The notes: generated by a model not told the origin, from the letters alone. A stretch of DNA of 64,000 nt from an uncultured bacterium (GCA_949284985.1 CASDWY010000015.1:62001-126000); one strand, 5' to 3'. Shown: positions 1 to 8,437, numbered from the stretch's first letter. A program made the numbers and translations.

Positions 1-54
1 AAACTTGGACGAAACGTCGACAAACCCCTAGGCTTAAACAAAGTTGTAAAATAA
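1..54 (+). CDS. possible 3' end of an upstream gene (partial)
   Basis: Frame 1 is open from the first base to a TAA at 52-54 and would end a protein with ...RNVDKPLGLNKVVK. The stretch is richer in GC than the spacer that follows it, which suits coding sequence. It is too short to identify, and the same bases are also open in frame 3, so this is a tentative call. Confidence 0.3.
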   Translation, partial: KLGRNVDKPLGLNKVVK

Positions 55-93
55 CACCCCCCAACAATTGCCCACTTGACTTTCTCGCAAGGC

Positions 94-122
94 TTAACTA
101 TTTCAAAAAATTAAGCTATAAT
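94..122 (+). promoter_or_regulatory. sigma70-type promoter giving a leaderless transcript
   Basis: TTAACT (94-99), a 17-nt spacer and a perfect TATAAT (117-122). The expected transcription start, about 7 nt after the -10 box, falls on the ATG at 129. No Shine-Dalgarno sequence lies before that ATG. Confidence 0.55.
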
Positions 123-128
123 GTTCGC

Positions 129-1097
129 ATGGAAAAAATTTTTGAAATAAAAAATCTACAAGTAAAATTTCCACTCTCAGAAAGCTTTTTTAACTCATCA
201 AAAGAGTTTATACATGCTGTAAATAATATTGACCTGGATATTTACAAAAATGAAATAATTTCTATCGTAGGTGAATCCGGATGCGGCAAATCTACTTTTG
301 CTCGTACTATCTTAGGTCTTGAACAAAAAACAGCAGGAACAATCTTGTTTAATGGAGAAAATTTTGACAACTTTTCAAAAAAGCAGAAAAAAATTTTTCG
401 TAAAAAATGCCAACTAGTTTTTCAAAACCCATTTTCTAGCCTTAATCCAAGAATGACAATCTATGAAATTTTAAAAGAACCTCTAATTGTTAACAACATA
501 CATTCTAAAAAAGAAATTAACAACAAGATAAAAAAAGTTATAACAATAGTAGGATTAGACGAATTAATACTAAATCGATTTCCACACGAGTTTTCTGGAG
601 GACAACGACAAAGAATTGCAATTGCACGTGCACTAATTCTTGAACCGGAAGTAATTGTTGCTGATGAACCTGTAAGCGCACTAGATGTAAGCATTCAAGC
701 TCAAATAATAAATCTTTTACTAGAATTAAAAGAAAAACTTAACCTTACAATAATTTTTATTTCTCACGACCTAAGCGTAGTAAAACACATCTCAGATAGA
801 ATAGCTGTTATGTATCTTGGTGAAATAATTGAACTAGCCGACAAAAAATCACTTTTCGACTCTCCAATTCATCCCTATACAAAAGCTCTTCTATCTTCAG
901 TCCCCCAAATAAACCCAACAAAAAAATTAACTTCACAACCTCTTCAAGGTGAACTTCCTTCAGCCAAAGAACTTCCTTTAGGCTGCTACTTTAGCAGCAG
1001 GTGTCCCTTTGCTACAAAACCTTGTTATATAGAACATCCTCAATATATAGATATCTCCCCAACTCATAAAGTTGCCTGTCACAATATAAACCAATAA
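129..1097 (+). CDS. oligopeptide/dipeptide ABC transporter ATP-binding protein (OppF/DppF type)
   Basis: A 322-aa cytoplasmic ATPase that would power peptide or nickel-type import together with permeases encoded elsewhere. It shows Walker A GESGCGKST (about 48-56), signature SGGQRQRIAIARA, Walker B VIVADEP and the switch His in FISHDLSVV. The C-terminal oligopeptide-family extension has GCYFSSRCPFATKPC, the Cys-containing tail typical of OppD/F and DppD/F. Length fits the family (about 320-330 aa). No permease, binding protein or second ATPase lies in view; they may be upstream of the window. The N-terminus begins directly at the canonical ABC beta strand, so the ATG at 129 is secure although it lacks an SD. 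The substrate cannot be told from sequence. Confidence 0.9.
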   Translation: MEKIFEIKNLQVKFPLSESFFNSSKEFIHAVNNIDLDIYKNEIISIVGESGCGKSTFARTILGLEQKTAGTILFNGENFDNFSKKQKKIFRKKCQLVFQNPFSSLNPRMTIYEILKEPLIVNNIHSKKEINNKIKKVITIVGLDELILNRFPHEFSGGQRQRIAIARALILEPEVIVADEPVSALDVSIQAQIINLLLELKEKLNLTIIFISHDLSVVKHISDRIAVMYLGEIIELADKKSLFDSPIHPYTKALLSSVPQINPTKKLTSQPLQGELPSAKELPLGCYFSSRCPFATKPCYIEHPQYIDISPTHKVACHNINQ

Positions 1098-1098
1098 A

Positions 1099-1127
1099 AA
1101 AACCGTTCCCTTAAAAGAAACGGTTTT
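1099..1127. terminator. bidirectional intrinsic terminator
   Basis: AAAACCGTT pairs with AACGGTTTT around a short loop, with A/T tracts on both sides. It sits between two convergent genes (ends at 1097 and 1148), so it can serve both strands. Confidence 0.75.
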
Positions 1128-1147
1128 AAATAAATGTTTAAATGTTT

Positions 1148-2869
1148 TTACTGATACAGCGGCGCAAGTTTTGCTTCCTGCTGCGGTATCACCCCATCTT
1201 CAATAGTAGAATAAACTCTATAGTCTATAACAGGGAAACAGTTATCGATAGCTTCAATTTCGCGCAATTTTGCCTCATCAATATTTCCAGCCTCAATCAT
1301 GTCGCAAATAAGTTCAAACCTATCCACATGTTCTCTAAATCTTTCTGTAGCATAATCCTTAGCCTGCCAAGTCGTAATTAAGAAAGGCCAATCAGAACTT
1401 TGCAACAATAAATTTTCACGTGCCATTTGATTCAACGCTCTATGCAAAAGTTTATCTTGAGGAATTTCTTGATATTTATCTGCAATAGCCATAATACGTT
1501 TTTCACAACCATGTATAATAGGCCACATCCACTCAGTTAAATGGTTCATCCAAACATAGAAATGACCACCTGCGCCCCAAGAACTTTCTGGAATTTGAAT
1601 AGCCTCAACAGGCGGATGCTTTTCAAGATATTCTCCTGCAGTAAGTCTTTCAACCTCTGGTAAATAATTATTAAATTTTTTAATAACCTGCTTGATAAAC
1701 TCTACGCCCTCAAACCACCAATGGCCAAAAAGTTCCGTATCAAAAGACACCATAACAAGTCCTTCTTTACCATTATGAGCATTTTTATAATCATTAAGTA
1801 AATGATAAATGAGAGTTGTATAATGATCAGAGTTTGAACCAACTTGATTGTATGCTAAAACCGGATCATAAAGCATTTTATCGCCAAGATCAGTTTTTTC
1901 ACTTGTTATTCTCCAATAGTGCATTCCGGACTTATCATCTTTTTTGTGAAACTCACGATAACAGCCATCACCCGGATAACCATCCGCAGCAGACCAAACT
2001 TGAAATCCTGCACGATCATTTCTTCCCATTACCGCAACCTGTGCATCAGGCAACCAATATGCACTATATGTATCATAACCTGTTGGCGCACGATCAGGAA
2101 GCGGAATATATTCAATATTTCCGTATGGACCAATTACTCGCCTGTCACCAATAGAGTTTCCACCCTCAATAACATGCGATTCCGTAAAGAAATATTCAAT
2201 TCCATTATTTTGAAGAGTTACTTCAATAGCAGGACGCCAATGTTTTTTACCATCTTTGCCTACATATTCGTACCCCTGTCTATAAGCACATTCAGGAAGC
2301 CAACATCCTTTTGCTTTCTTTCCAAAAAGACGTTTCGTTGTATCAGATCCAACTTTAAATTGAGCATTTAAATTACTATCCGTAGCTAAAAGCGGGGAAA
2401 ATCCATGAGTAGCCCCGGAAGTTGTAATTTCAATACATCCAAGATCTTGATACTTTTTAAAAGCTTGGACTAAATTTTTATTATATTTATTAACAAATGT
2501 GTCTTTAATATGATTAAACCACTTGTAATAATACTCGGCTAAGTAGCGTTTATGCTGTGAATGAGCTACTTCAGGATCAGGATAACGCTCCAAATCTTTT
2601 GATACCGCTTCAATACGAGTATCCAGATACTTAACAAAGCCATTTTGCAAATGTTCATCATTTAACTGTTCAGCAAGAATAGGTGTAATACCTATCGTCA
2701 ATTTAGCCTTAATGCCTTCCTCATAAAGTTCAGAAATTGCGTTTAAAAGCGGGACATAAGTTTCACCCATACATTCATAAAGATTTTCCTCTCCGAACGG
2801 CCACATGCCTGCTTTTCTGTAATATGGCAGGTGCGAGTGCAACATAAATACAAATGAACCAACTGTCAT
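1148..2869 (-). CDS. GH57 family glycosidase, probable 1,4-alpha-glucan branching enzyme
   Basis: A 573-aa cytoplasmic protein with the GH57 layout: HSHLPYYR at the N-terminus (11-18), GITPILAEQL (60-69), ATHGFSPLL (153-161), WLPECAY with the likely nucleophile Glu193, and SFDTELFGHWW with the likely acid Asp377. A C-terminal helical part contains SSWGAGGHFYVWMNHLTEW. These motifs and the length match the GH57 branching enzymes of Thermus and cyanobacteria, which make alpha-1,6 branches in glycogen. GH57 also holds amylases and transferases, so activity is inferred. A strong SD (AAGGAGAG, 2877-2884) precedes the ATG. It is monocistronic and faces away from the next leftward gene's terminator. 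Confidence 0.85.
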   Translation of the reverse strand: MTVGSFVFMLHSHLPYYRKAGMWPFGEENLYECMGETYVPLLNAISELYEEGIKAKLTIGITPILAEQLNDEHLQNGFVKYLDTRIEAVSKDLERYPDPEVAHSQHKRYLAEYYYKWFNHIKDTFVNKYNKNLVQAFKKYQDLGCIEITTSGATHGFSPLLATDSNLNAQFKVGSDTTKRLFGKKAKGCWLPECAYRQGYEYVGKDGKKHWRPAIEVTLQNNGIEYFFTESHVIEGGNSIGDRRVIGPYGNIEYIPLPDRAPTGYDTYSAYWLPDAQVAVMGRNDRAGFQVWSAADGYPGDGCYREFHKKDDKSGMHYWRITSEKTDLGDKMLYDPVLAYNQVGSNSDHYTTLIYHLLNDYKNAHNGKEGLVMVSFDTELFGHWWFEGVEFIKQVIKKFNNYLPEVERLTAGEYLEKHPPVEAIQIPESSWGAGGHFYVWMNHLTEWMWPIIHGCEKRIMAIADKYQEIPQDKLLHRALNQMARENLLLQSSDWPFLITTWQAKDYATERFREHVDRFELICDMIEAGNIDEAKLREIEAIDNCFPVIDYRVYSTIEDGVIPQQEAKLAPLYQ

Positions 2870-3008
2870 AATCGTCTCTCCTTTTGCTTTTAGCGAGATT
2901 GTTTGTAATATATATATAAAATTTCTTGATTAATTATAAATTATCATAAAAACAGAAATAATATAACCTACTTAGGCTAAATTATTTGTATAATTTAACA
3001 ATAAGGAT

Positions 3009-3042
3009 AAAAGCAGGCGGCAAAGAGATCTTCACCGCCCGC
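3009..3042 (-). terminator. intrinsic terminator of the GLUG prepilin-like gene
   Basis: Read on the minus strand, GCGGGCGG pairs with CCGCCTGC (one G-T pair) around a 14-nt loop and is followed by TTTTATCC. It lies about 20 nt past the stop at 3063 and is strikingly GC-rich for this DNA. Confidence 0.65.
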
Positions 3043-3062
3043 TTTAAGTGTAAAAAGAACAC

Positions 3063-5609
3063 TTATAAGAAAGAGTATTTGCTTATATAGTTAACTTTGT
3101 TTGGGTAATTCCCCTCCATCGCCGGACATGTTGGAATTCCATTACCAAGTGATCCTGTTCCATGCCATTTAGGTATACAACAATCAAAGCCGTCTGAGCG
3201 ATATGGTTTACATTGCCAAAAGAGAACAGGGTGAGTTACCCCCCCCCCCCCGCTATTGGGGTTTCGCCACACAAAATCAAATTCTAAATTGTAATCTGTA
3301 TTAAGCACATCATAGCATCCTCCAAGAGCACTTGGATCAATCCGGCAATCTCTATGCAGCTGAGGCGGCAAATAATATGGATGAATTGTAGGCCAAGGAT
3401 TTTCTTTTTTATACCAGGCACCTCCCGGGTTAAAACTATTACTGCTGGATATATATTGAACCCCATTAGACTGGTCATTTTTTACAGCAACATTCACACT
3501 ATAAGCGTTAGTAATCGTAGAAGTAACATATCCTGTAATACCACCAAGCCGCACTACCGGATCAGCTTCTGTGGCAGTAATCGAACCCAGATTATATACA
3601 TCGCTAATAGTTGGTTCTTCGTCACTACCGCCCAATATTCCACCAGTATGAGTCAAGCTCCAATCTGTTTTATAAGTACTGCTTATATTACCCGAGTTAT
3701 AAGCATACTTAATATCATTATACCCAAAAGAATTCCACATGAGCCCAGCGATCCCACCTGTATAAATATAAGCAGCTTCCTTGTTATTGTTATGTATTAC
3801 AGTTCCAACATTATACCCTCCTTGCACAGTTCCGTTAAGCTCGCCAAAAAGCCCGCCAACAAGCAACCACTCGGATATTGAATTTGAATTTACTGTTATA
3901 TTTCCTGTATTGTAAACACCTACCTCATTTACACCCGAATGCGAACCAGCTATTCCACCGGCAAAAACCGAGCCATCATTGGCATCTACTGTTATATTTC
4001 CTGTATTATACATGGGCATATAAATATCTGAACTAATTTGACTGTCCCCCACCAATCCACCAACATATATCCGTGAATAATAACTGCCTCCGGTAGTTTT
4101 AATATTAATATTGTTATAGCTTAAACCAAACCTATCAGTCGTATTTATTCCTATAATACCTCCCACTCTAATATTTTTATTTGGAGGTATAGCAGTAATG
4201 TTCATCTTACCTGTTGTATATATGCCTTCAACAACAGCACTTCCATGCATTCCACTATAAGAAGCCAAACTTCCAATCCAAGTTTCCTTATCGTGACTAG
4301 CGTCAATAGTTATATCGACATCTTCAAGCCCCATATTTTCTACGGTTCCGTTAACTTGTGAAAACAAACCAAATTTAGTTAAGGTAGAATTATCGGTATT
4401 TATTTTTAATTTCTTAATTATGTGTCCGTTTCCGTAGAATTTTCCACCAAAACTGCCGCTCTCACCGCCAATTGGCTGCCAGCTGCCGTTTACAAATCCA
4501 TCTTTGGTTTCATCAAGCTCTATATCCTCCATAAGGCAGTAAGTTCGCCTCAAGTCATTATTAACATTAGCAAGGTCTTTTTGGTTGTATATGGGCACAC
4601 AGCAAATAGGTTTTGTATACCCCCCAAGTCTTAAAACGCGTCTTTCACCATTATCACAAAGTTCCGGACATTTAAACGTACTTGGGTCATATTCCCCTAC
4701 TTTGCATTTTATAAGATAACAAGCTTCATTTTGGATATCATCTTTTTTTATAAGACTATCATTATTTTGCTGCTCCAATTTATGCATTAAATCCATATCA
4801 TACGGACAAACAAATGGCTTTTCACATGCCCCTGTAGCAGGATTAAACTGCGTATCATCAGAACAAACCAATTTGTCCAAATAATTCGATTTTACAAGTC
4901 CGTTAGGAGTAATTGCAATCAAAAACCTATCAATTACTTTATTTTCATCAATTATAAGATGATTAGGTTTTTCTCTGCCATTTACATCAACCACAAAAAC
5001 TCCGCAACCCTTAACAGTTTCAATTTCATCATTATACTTATTTACTGGTATTTCTAATTCGCAAGCTGAATCTAAATACGAAGCAAGAATGGAAACACCT
5101 CCACTCATCCTAAACGTCACTAATTCATCAGTTTTCATAGTAGGAATAATACTTTTTAAATCTTCTTTTAATTTATCCAAACCACTAAAACACTCCTCAT
5201 CACTTACACAGTCTTTAGGGATTGAGGAGACAGACATGAGCGCTGTTTTTAAACACAAAGACTTATTTTCAACATCATTGCCATGTTCATCCTTACAAGA
5301 TAAATTACTTAAAGCATGTACATCTGCAATCCAATTACTTTTAGATTTAGAAGCTTGCATTGCACTTTCAGTTATTCCTGAAAGATTATTAAATGTAATA
5401 TTAAACCTACCAAGCAAATCTTTTTGCTTTATCTTATTAAACTTAATTACTCCAATAACAAGAGCAGCAATAACTGCAATAATCGCCAGTGTAATCATAG
5501 TTTCTGCAAGAGTAAAAGCTTTACATGTACGTTTTAAAGAACTCAAAGACTTATTTTTTGTAGCGTTTAAACGTATTTTTTTAAAAAAAAGCTTTACTAT
5601 TCTTAACAT
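3063..5609 (-). CDS. prepilin-like protein with GLUG-repeat surface region
   Basis: About 848 aa from the chosen start. A basic leader of about 30 residues is followed by AFTLAETMITL and a hydrophobic helix, the class III signal of type IV pilins and pseudopilins (cleavage would be after Ala, with Glu at +5). A Cys-containing middle follows, then a long Gly-rich region with repeated GG[IL][AFIV]G units (GGIIG, GGLVG, GGIAG, GGLFG, GGIAG, GGILG, GGITG) and neighbouring Y-NxGNI strands. This matches GLUG-type repeats that form beta-helical adhesins. The C-terminal part is Cys/Trp-rich. I chose ATG 5609 because GGAG lies 8 nt before it; an in-frame ATG at 5672 has no SD. A run of 13 G in the gene (3239-3251) lies 58 codons before the stop. 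Likely exported and surface exposed; exact role unknown. Confidence 0.75.
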   Translation of the reverse strand: MLRIVKLFFKKIRLNATKNKSLSSLKRTCKAFTLAETMITLAIIAVIAALVIGVIKFNKIKQKDLLGRFNITFNNLSGITESAMQASKSKSNWIADVHALSNLSCKDEHGNDVENKSLCLKTALMSVSSIPKDCVSDEECFSGLDKLKEDLKSIIPTMKTDELVTFRMSGGVSILASYLDSACELEIPVNKYNDEIETVKGCGVFVVDVNGREKPNHLIIDENKVIDRFLIAITPNGLVKSNYLDKLVCSDDTQFNPATGACEKPFVCPYDMDLMHKLEQQNNDSLIKKDDIQNEACYLIKCKVGEYDPSTFKCPELCDNGERRVLRLGGYTKPICCVPIYNQKDLANVNNDLRRTYCLMEDIELDETKDGFVNGSWQPIGGESGSFGGKFYGNGHIIKKLKINTDNSTLTKFGLFSQVNGTVENMGLEDVDITIDASHDKETWIGSLASYSGMHGSAVVEGIYTTGKMNITAIPPNKNIRVGGIIGINTTDRFGLSYNNINIKTTGGSYYSRIYVGGLVGDSQISSDIYMPMYNTGNITVDANDGSVFAGGIAGSHSGVNEVGVYNTGNITVNSNSISEWLLVGGLFGELNGTVQGGYNVGTVIHNNNKEAAYIYTGGIAGLMWNSFGYNDIKYAYNSGNISSTYKTDWSLTHTGGILGGSDEEPTISDVYNLGSITATEADPVVRLGGITGYVTSTITNAYSVNVAVKNDQSNGVQYISSSNSFNPGGAWYKKENPWPTIHPYYLPPQLHRDCRIDPSALGGCYDVLNTDYNLEFDFVWRNPNSGGGGVTHPVLFWQCKPYRSDGFDCCIPKWHGTGSLGNGIPTCPAMEGNYPNKVNYISKYSFL
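3239..3251 (-). repeat. homopolymeric tract, 13 G on the coding strand
   Basis: Thirteen consecutive C on the plus strand, read as four Gly codons plus the first base of a Val codon in the minus-strand gene. With 12 G the next codon is TAA. With 14 G the frame meets TAA after ten further codons. The tract is therefore placed as a length-dependent switch for the last 58 residues. Confidence 0.9.
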
Positions 5610-5736
5610 TATCAACACTCCGTTATTAACTCCAAGCTCAATAATAACAAACTTATACGCATTAATCAACAACTTAAATAATTAAGAATAAAACATCAAC
5701 TTTTCTCAATTAACTAGTCTATTTTTTAAAAAAGAC

Positions 5737-5765
5737 TTGTCAAAAAAAGTTTTTACATATAGAAT
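5737..5765 (+). promoter_or_regulatory. sigma70-type promoter of the rimM-trmD operon
   Basis: TTGTCA (5737-5742), 17-nt spacer, TAGAAT (5760-5765). The start would be near 5772, leaving a leader of about 125 nt before the ATG at 5897. The leader contains a small hairpin AAGGAT/ATCCTT (5852-5868) shortly before the SD AAGGGG. Confidence 0.6.
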
Positions 5766-5896
5766 ACAAGTGAGGTTGTTTGCCTGTTTCATTTACAATA
5801 TAAGCAAGGACTTTAGTTAAATTTAGTTAAAAGAGAGATTATTATTGTTTTAAGGATAGGAAATCCTTGTACTAGTCAAAAAGGGGCTATAAAAAA

Positions 5897-6814
5897 ATGT
5901 ATATTAATAAATGTACCAAATGTGGCGCAGAGTTCGAAACAAAAAATCCCAAAAGAGTAATTTGTCCTAATTGTTTGTATCCGGATAGAAAACCAATCCT
6001 CGATGCAAACAGTGATTCCACACAAGAGAAGCCGCAAATGCGATCTTCCTACAGTTACGACGGAGGAGCTGACGGACCGCAAAGAGCATATTCAGCTCGA
6101 CCACGACAAAACTACCAAAGACAAAACAATAATAACCGTTCACAAGGTAGCTACAACCAAGGAGGCTACAATCGCTCACAAGGTAATTACAATAGACCCC
6201 AACAAAGAACAAACAATTACAACAGATCACAAAATGACAAAAATAAATACAACCGAACAAATCGTTCACAACAAGGCAGACGTCCTCAACAAAGACGACC
6301 TCAAAATACAAGGCAACACAAAGAACTATTAATTAATAAAGAACAACTTGCACAAATTGAAGCACTATACAAACTAATGCTTCCTTTGCCAAACTATAAT
6401 GCACATGAAACAATAGGTGCACAAGTTGGACTTGAACCACGTAAGGTATTTTTTGGCATTAATCTTATCAGACAAAAAATGTTTTTACCTAAATTACCTT
6501 ACCCTAAAAGAAAATTAGCAGTATCTCCGGATCAGCTTTCAGCCATCAAAAACCTTTATGAACCTTTACTGCCACTTCCACCAATAGGCTGCCATAAAAT
6601 TATTGCAAATCAGCTTAAAATGGATGAATGGAGAGTTCATGTCGGCATTGGACTTATAAGAAAACAAATGGGATTGGATCGTTGGAACGAAAACCGTGAA
6701 GACGCTCCGGCTCAAATTATTCGACCAAGAAAAGGTTTAAGCGAAGCGGACAAAGTACTTGAAAACGATGAACGCTTGAACAACAACGCCGAAACTAAAG
6801 AGCAAGAACAGTAA
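5897..6814 (+). CDS. unknown protein: zinc ribbon, low-complexity RNA-binding-like region, duplicated C-terminal domain
   Basis: I do not recognise this 305-aa protein. Residues 6-26 form a rubredoxin-type knuckle, CTKC...CPNC (Cys 6, 9, 23, 26). Residues about 65-140 are a low-complexity stretch of Asn, Gln, Arg, Tyr, Gly and Ser with YNRSQG-like units, resembling disordered RNA-binding or condensate-forming tails. Two related units of about 50 aa follow: 147-197 (EQLAQIEALYKLMLPLP...FGINLIRQKM) and 210-262 (DQLSAIKNLYEPLLPLP...VGIGLIRKQM), probably a duplicated helical domain. The stop codon is directly followed by the ATG of rimM, so it is the first gene of the rimM-trmD operon, a place often held by rpsP/khpA. 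A role in RNA or ribosome biology is an inference. Confidence 0.85.
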   Translation: MYINKCTKCGAEFETKNPKRVICPNCLYPDRKPILDANSDSTQEKPQMRSSYSYDGGADGPQRAYSARPRQNYQRQNNNNRSQGSYNQGGYNRSQGNYNRPQQRTNNYNRSQNDKNKYNRTNRSQQGRRPQQRRPQNTRQHKELLINKEQLAQIEALYKLMLPLPNYNAHETIGAQVGLEPRKVFFGINLIRQKMFLPKLPYPKRKLAVSPDQLSAIKNLYEPLLPLPPIGCHKIIANQLKMDEWRVHVGIGLIRKQMGLDRWNENREDAPAQIIRPRKGLSEADKVLENDERLNNNAETKEQEQ

Positions 6815-7336
6815 ATGAGTGCATTAATTTCTATAGGTAAAATTCTTAATTTTCATGGAATAAAGGGAGAAGTAAAGCTTGGTTACACAAAAGGAAAAGA
6901 AAACCAACTTGAAAATTTGTCGACAGTTTATGCACAAAAAAATAATGAAAATATTGAACTTAATATAACATCAATAAAATTTCACAAAGGTTTTGCTATT
7001 GTAAAATTTAAAGAAATTAATTCTATCAATGAAGTAATGGAACTAAAAGGTTCAATTCTATACACAGGCAAAGACATTGTAACAAATGAACTCCAAGAAG
7101 ATGAATATTTAACATCAGATCTTAAAGGCATGGATGTCTATGACACAGAAGGTAATAAACTTGGAATTGTCACAGGAGTATCTGAAAATGGTGCCACCGA
7201 TCTACTTTCTGTTAAAATCCGAGACAATTCGACTCACTTGGTTCCTTTTGTAAAAGAACTTGTTCCCAGCGTAAATATCGAAAAAAATAAAATTATTGTA
7301 AAAAATATCGATGGATTAATCCCTAAGCTTAATTAA
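6815..7336 (+). CDS. rimM: ribosome maturation factor RimM
   Basis: A 173-aa assembly factor for the 30S head that binds S19. The N-terminal RimM barrel shows GKILNFHGIKGEVKL and the C-terminal PRC-like barrel shows VYDTEGNKLGIVTGV and LVPFVKELVPSVN. Length fits the family. The ATG follows the upstream stop with no gap, so its translation is probably coupled to the zinc-ribbon gene; its SD region lies in that gene's end. trmD follows by 15 nt, the usual rimM-trmD order. Confidence 0.95.
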   Translation: MSALISIGKILNFHGIKGEVKLGYTKGKENQLENLSTVYAQKNNENIELNITSIKFHKGFAIVKFKEINSINEVMELKGSILYTGKDIVTNELQEDEYLTSDLKGMDVYDTEGNKLGIVTGVSENGATDLLSVKIRDNSTHLVPFVKELVPSVNIEKNKIIVKNIDGLIPKLN

Positions 7337-7351
7337 CGGAAAAGGAGAAAT

Positions 7352-8047
7352 ATGCAATTTGACATAATAACACTTTTTCCAAAAATGATAGAAGATGCAT
7401 GTACACACAGCATTATATCTCGGGCAATAACTGATAACTTAATTAAAATAAATACCATTAATCCTCGAGATTATACTCATTCAAAGCATAAAAAAGTCGA
7501 TGATACTCCTTATGGAGGCGGCGCAGGCATGGTTTTAATGTGTCAACCTTTTTTAGATGCATTAGCTTCAATAAAAAAACAAAAAAACACCCAAACTATA
7601 ATTTTAACCCCTCAAGGTCAAAAATTTAATCGTAATATGGCGAAAGAATTCTCACAAAAGGACCAACTAATAATGATTTGTGGACATTACGAAGGGTTTG
7701 ACGAACGTATAAGAACTTTAAGCCACGCTCAAGAAATTTCAATCGGCGATTTTGTTTTAACCGGTGGAGAATTACCTGCATTATGTATTTTAGACAGTAC
7801 CATCCGGTATATAGATGGCGTTTTAGGCAAACTTGATTCAGCGGACTATGACAGCTTTGAAGATGGGCTGCTCGAATATCCGCAATATACTAAACCAAGA
7901 ATTTATAATAATCTTGAAGTTCCTGAAGTTTTGCTAAATGGCAACCATAATGCAATAGCAGAATGGAGAAAAAATCAACAAATTTCTAAAACCAAAAAAA
8001 ATCGCCCAGATTTGTGGGAAATATACCAAAATAATCATAAAATATAG
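7352..8047 (+). CDS. trmD: tRNA (guanine-N1)-methyltransferase TrmD
   Basis: A 231-aa SPOUT methyltransferase that makes m1G37 in tRNA from SAM. It begins MQFDIITLFPKMI and carries DDTPYGGGAGMVL, GHYEGFDERI and the knotted SAM site SIGDFVLTGGELP. Length matches the family. SD AAAGGAGA lies just before the ATG. It follows rimM and precedes acpS by 12 nt within one operon. Confidence 0.97.
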   Translation: MQFDIITLFPKMIEDACTHSIISRAITDNLIKINTINPRDYTHSKHKKVDDTPYGGGAGMVLMCQPFLDALASIKKQKNTQTIILTPQGQKFNRNMAKEFSQKDQLIMICGHYEGFDERIRTLSHAQEISIGDFVLTGGELPALCILDSTIRYIDGVLGKLDSADYDSFEDGLLEYPQYTKPRIYNNLEVPEVLLNGNHNAIAEWRKNQQISKTKKNRPDLWEIYQNNHKI

Positions 8048-8059
8048 GATATTATTATT

Positions 8060-8437
8060 ATGAACTTTGAAAATCTCTCAATTGGAATTGATATAGAAGA
8101 TATAGAACGTTTCAAAAACAAAGATGAAGCGTTTATAAACAGAATTTTTTCACCGCTCGAAATTAAATACTGCAACTCAAAACCATTCCCTCATCAACAT
8201 TTTGCAGCAAGATACTGTGCAAAAGAAGCAGTCTTTAAAGCTTTAAGTGCATTTAACGTACAAGGTATCAAGTTCAACAAAATAGAAGTTTTTCATAACA
8301 ACAAAATTCCCAGTATCCGATTTCTTTCAGAGCTGGATAATCAATATGAAACAAAATTAAGCTTATCTCATGACAAAACTAAAGCAATAGCTTATGTTAT
8401 AATTAAGAAAAAAGAAAAAAGCGGAGAAACCAAATGA
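8060..8437 (+). CDS. acpS: holo-[acyl-carrier-protein] synthase
   Basis: A 125-aa phosphopantetheinyl transferase that loads coenzyme A's 4'-phosphopantetheine onto ACP for fatty acid synthesis. It shows GIDIEDIERF (the Mg-binding Asp), FAARYCAKEAVFKAL (the catalytic Glu-Lys block) and a C-terminal LSLSHDKTKAIAYV strand. Typical size. The last four bases overlap the start of rmlA (ATGA), which indicates translational coupling. Confidence 0.93.
   Translation: MNFENLSIGIDIEDIERFKNKDEAFINRIFSPLEIKYCNSKPFPHQHFAARYCAKEAVFKALSAFNVQGIKFNKIEVFHNNKIPSIRFLSELDNQYETKLSLSHDKTKAIAYVIIKKKEKSGETK

Noticed and set aside
461-694. Minus-strand frame of 77 codons inside the OppF-type gene
   Set aside because: It overlaps a well-supported gene in antisense and shows no SD or family feature. 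Many similar shadow frames occur in the other genes.
3284-3478. 64-codon minus-strand frame beside the G tract, as an alternative C-terminus
   Set aside because: It lies upstream of the tract in another frame. The frames actually reached by tract slippage end within ten codons, so it is not an alternative tail.
3354-3881. 175-codon plus-strand frame antisense to the GLUG gene
   Set aside because: Antisense shadow of the repeat region, without SD or sensible composition.
6060-6320. Tandem DNA repeat or CRISPR-like pattern
   Set aside because: The repeats are imperfect, codon-based units of a low-complexity protein region, with no spacers or fixed repeat.
6003-6332. 109-codon frame inside the zinc-ribbon gene
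   Set aside because: It owes its length to the low-complexity Asn/Gln codons; Thr-rich shadow with no start signal.
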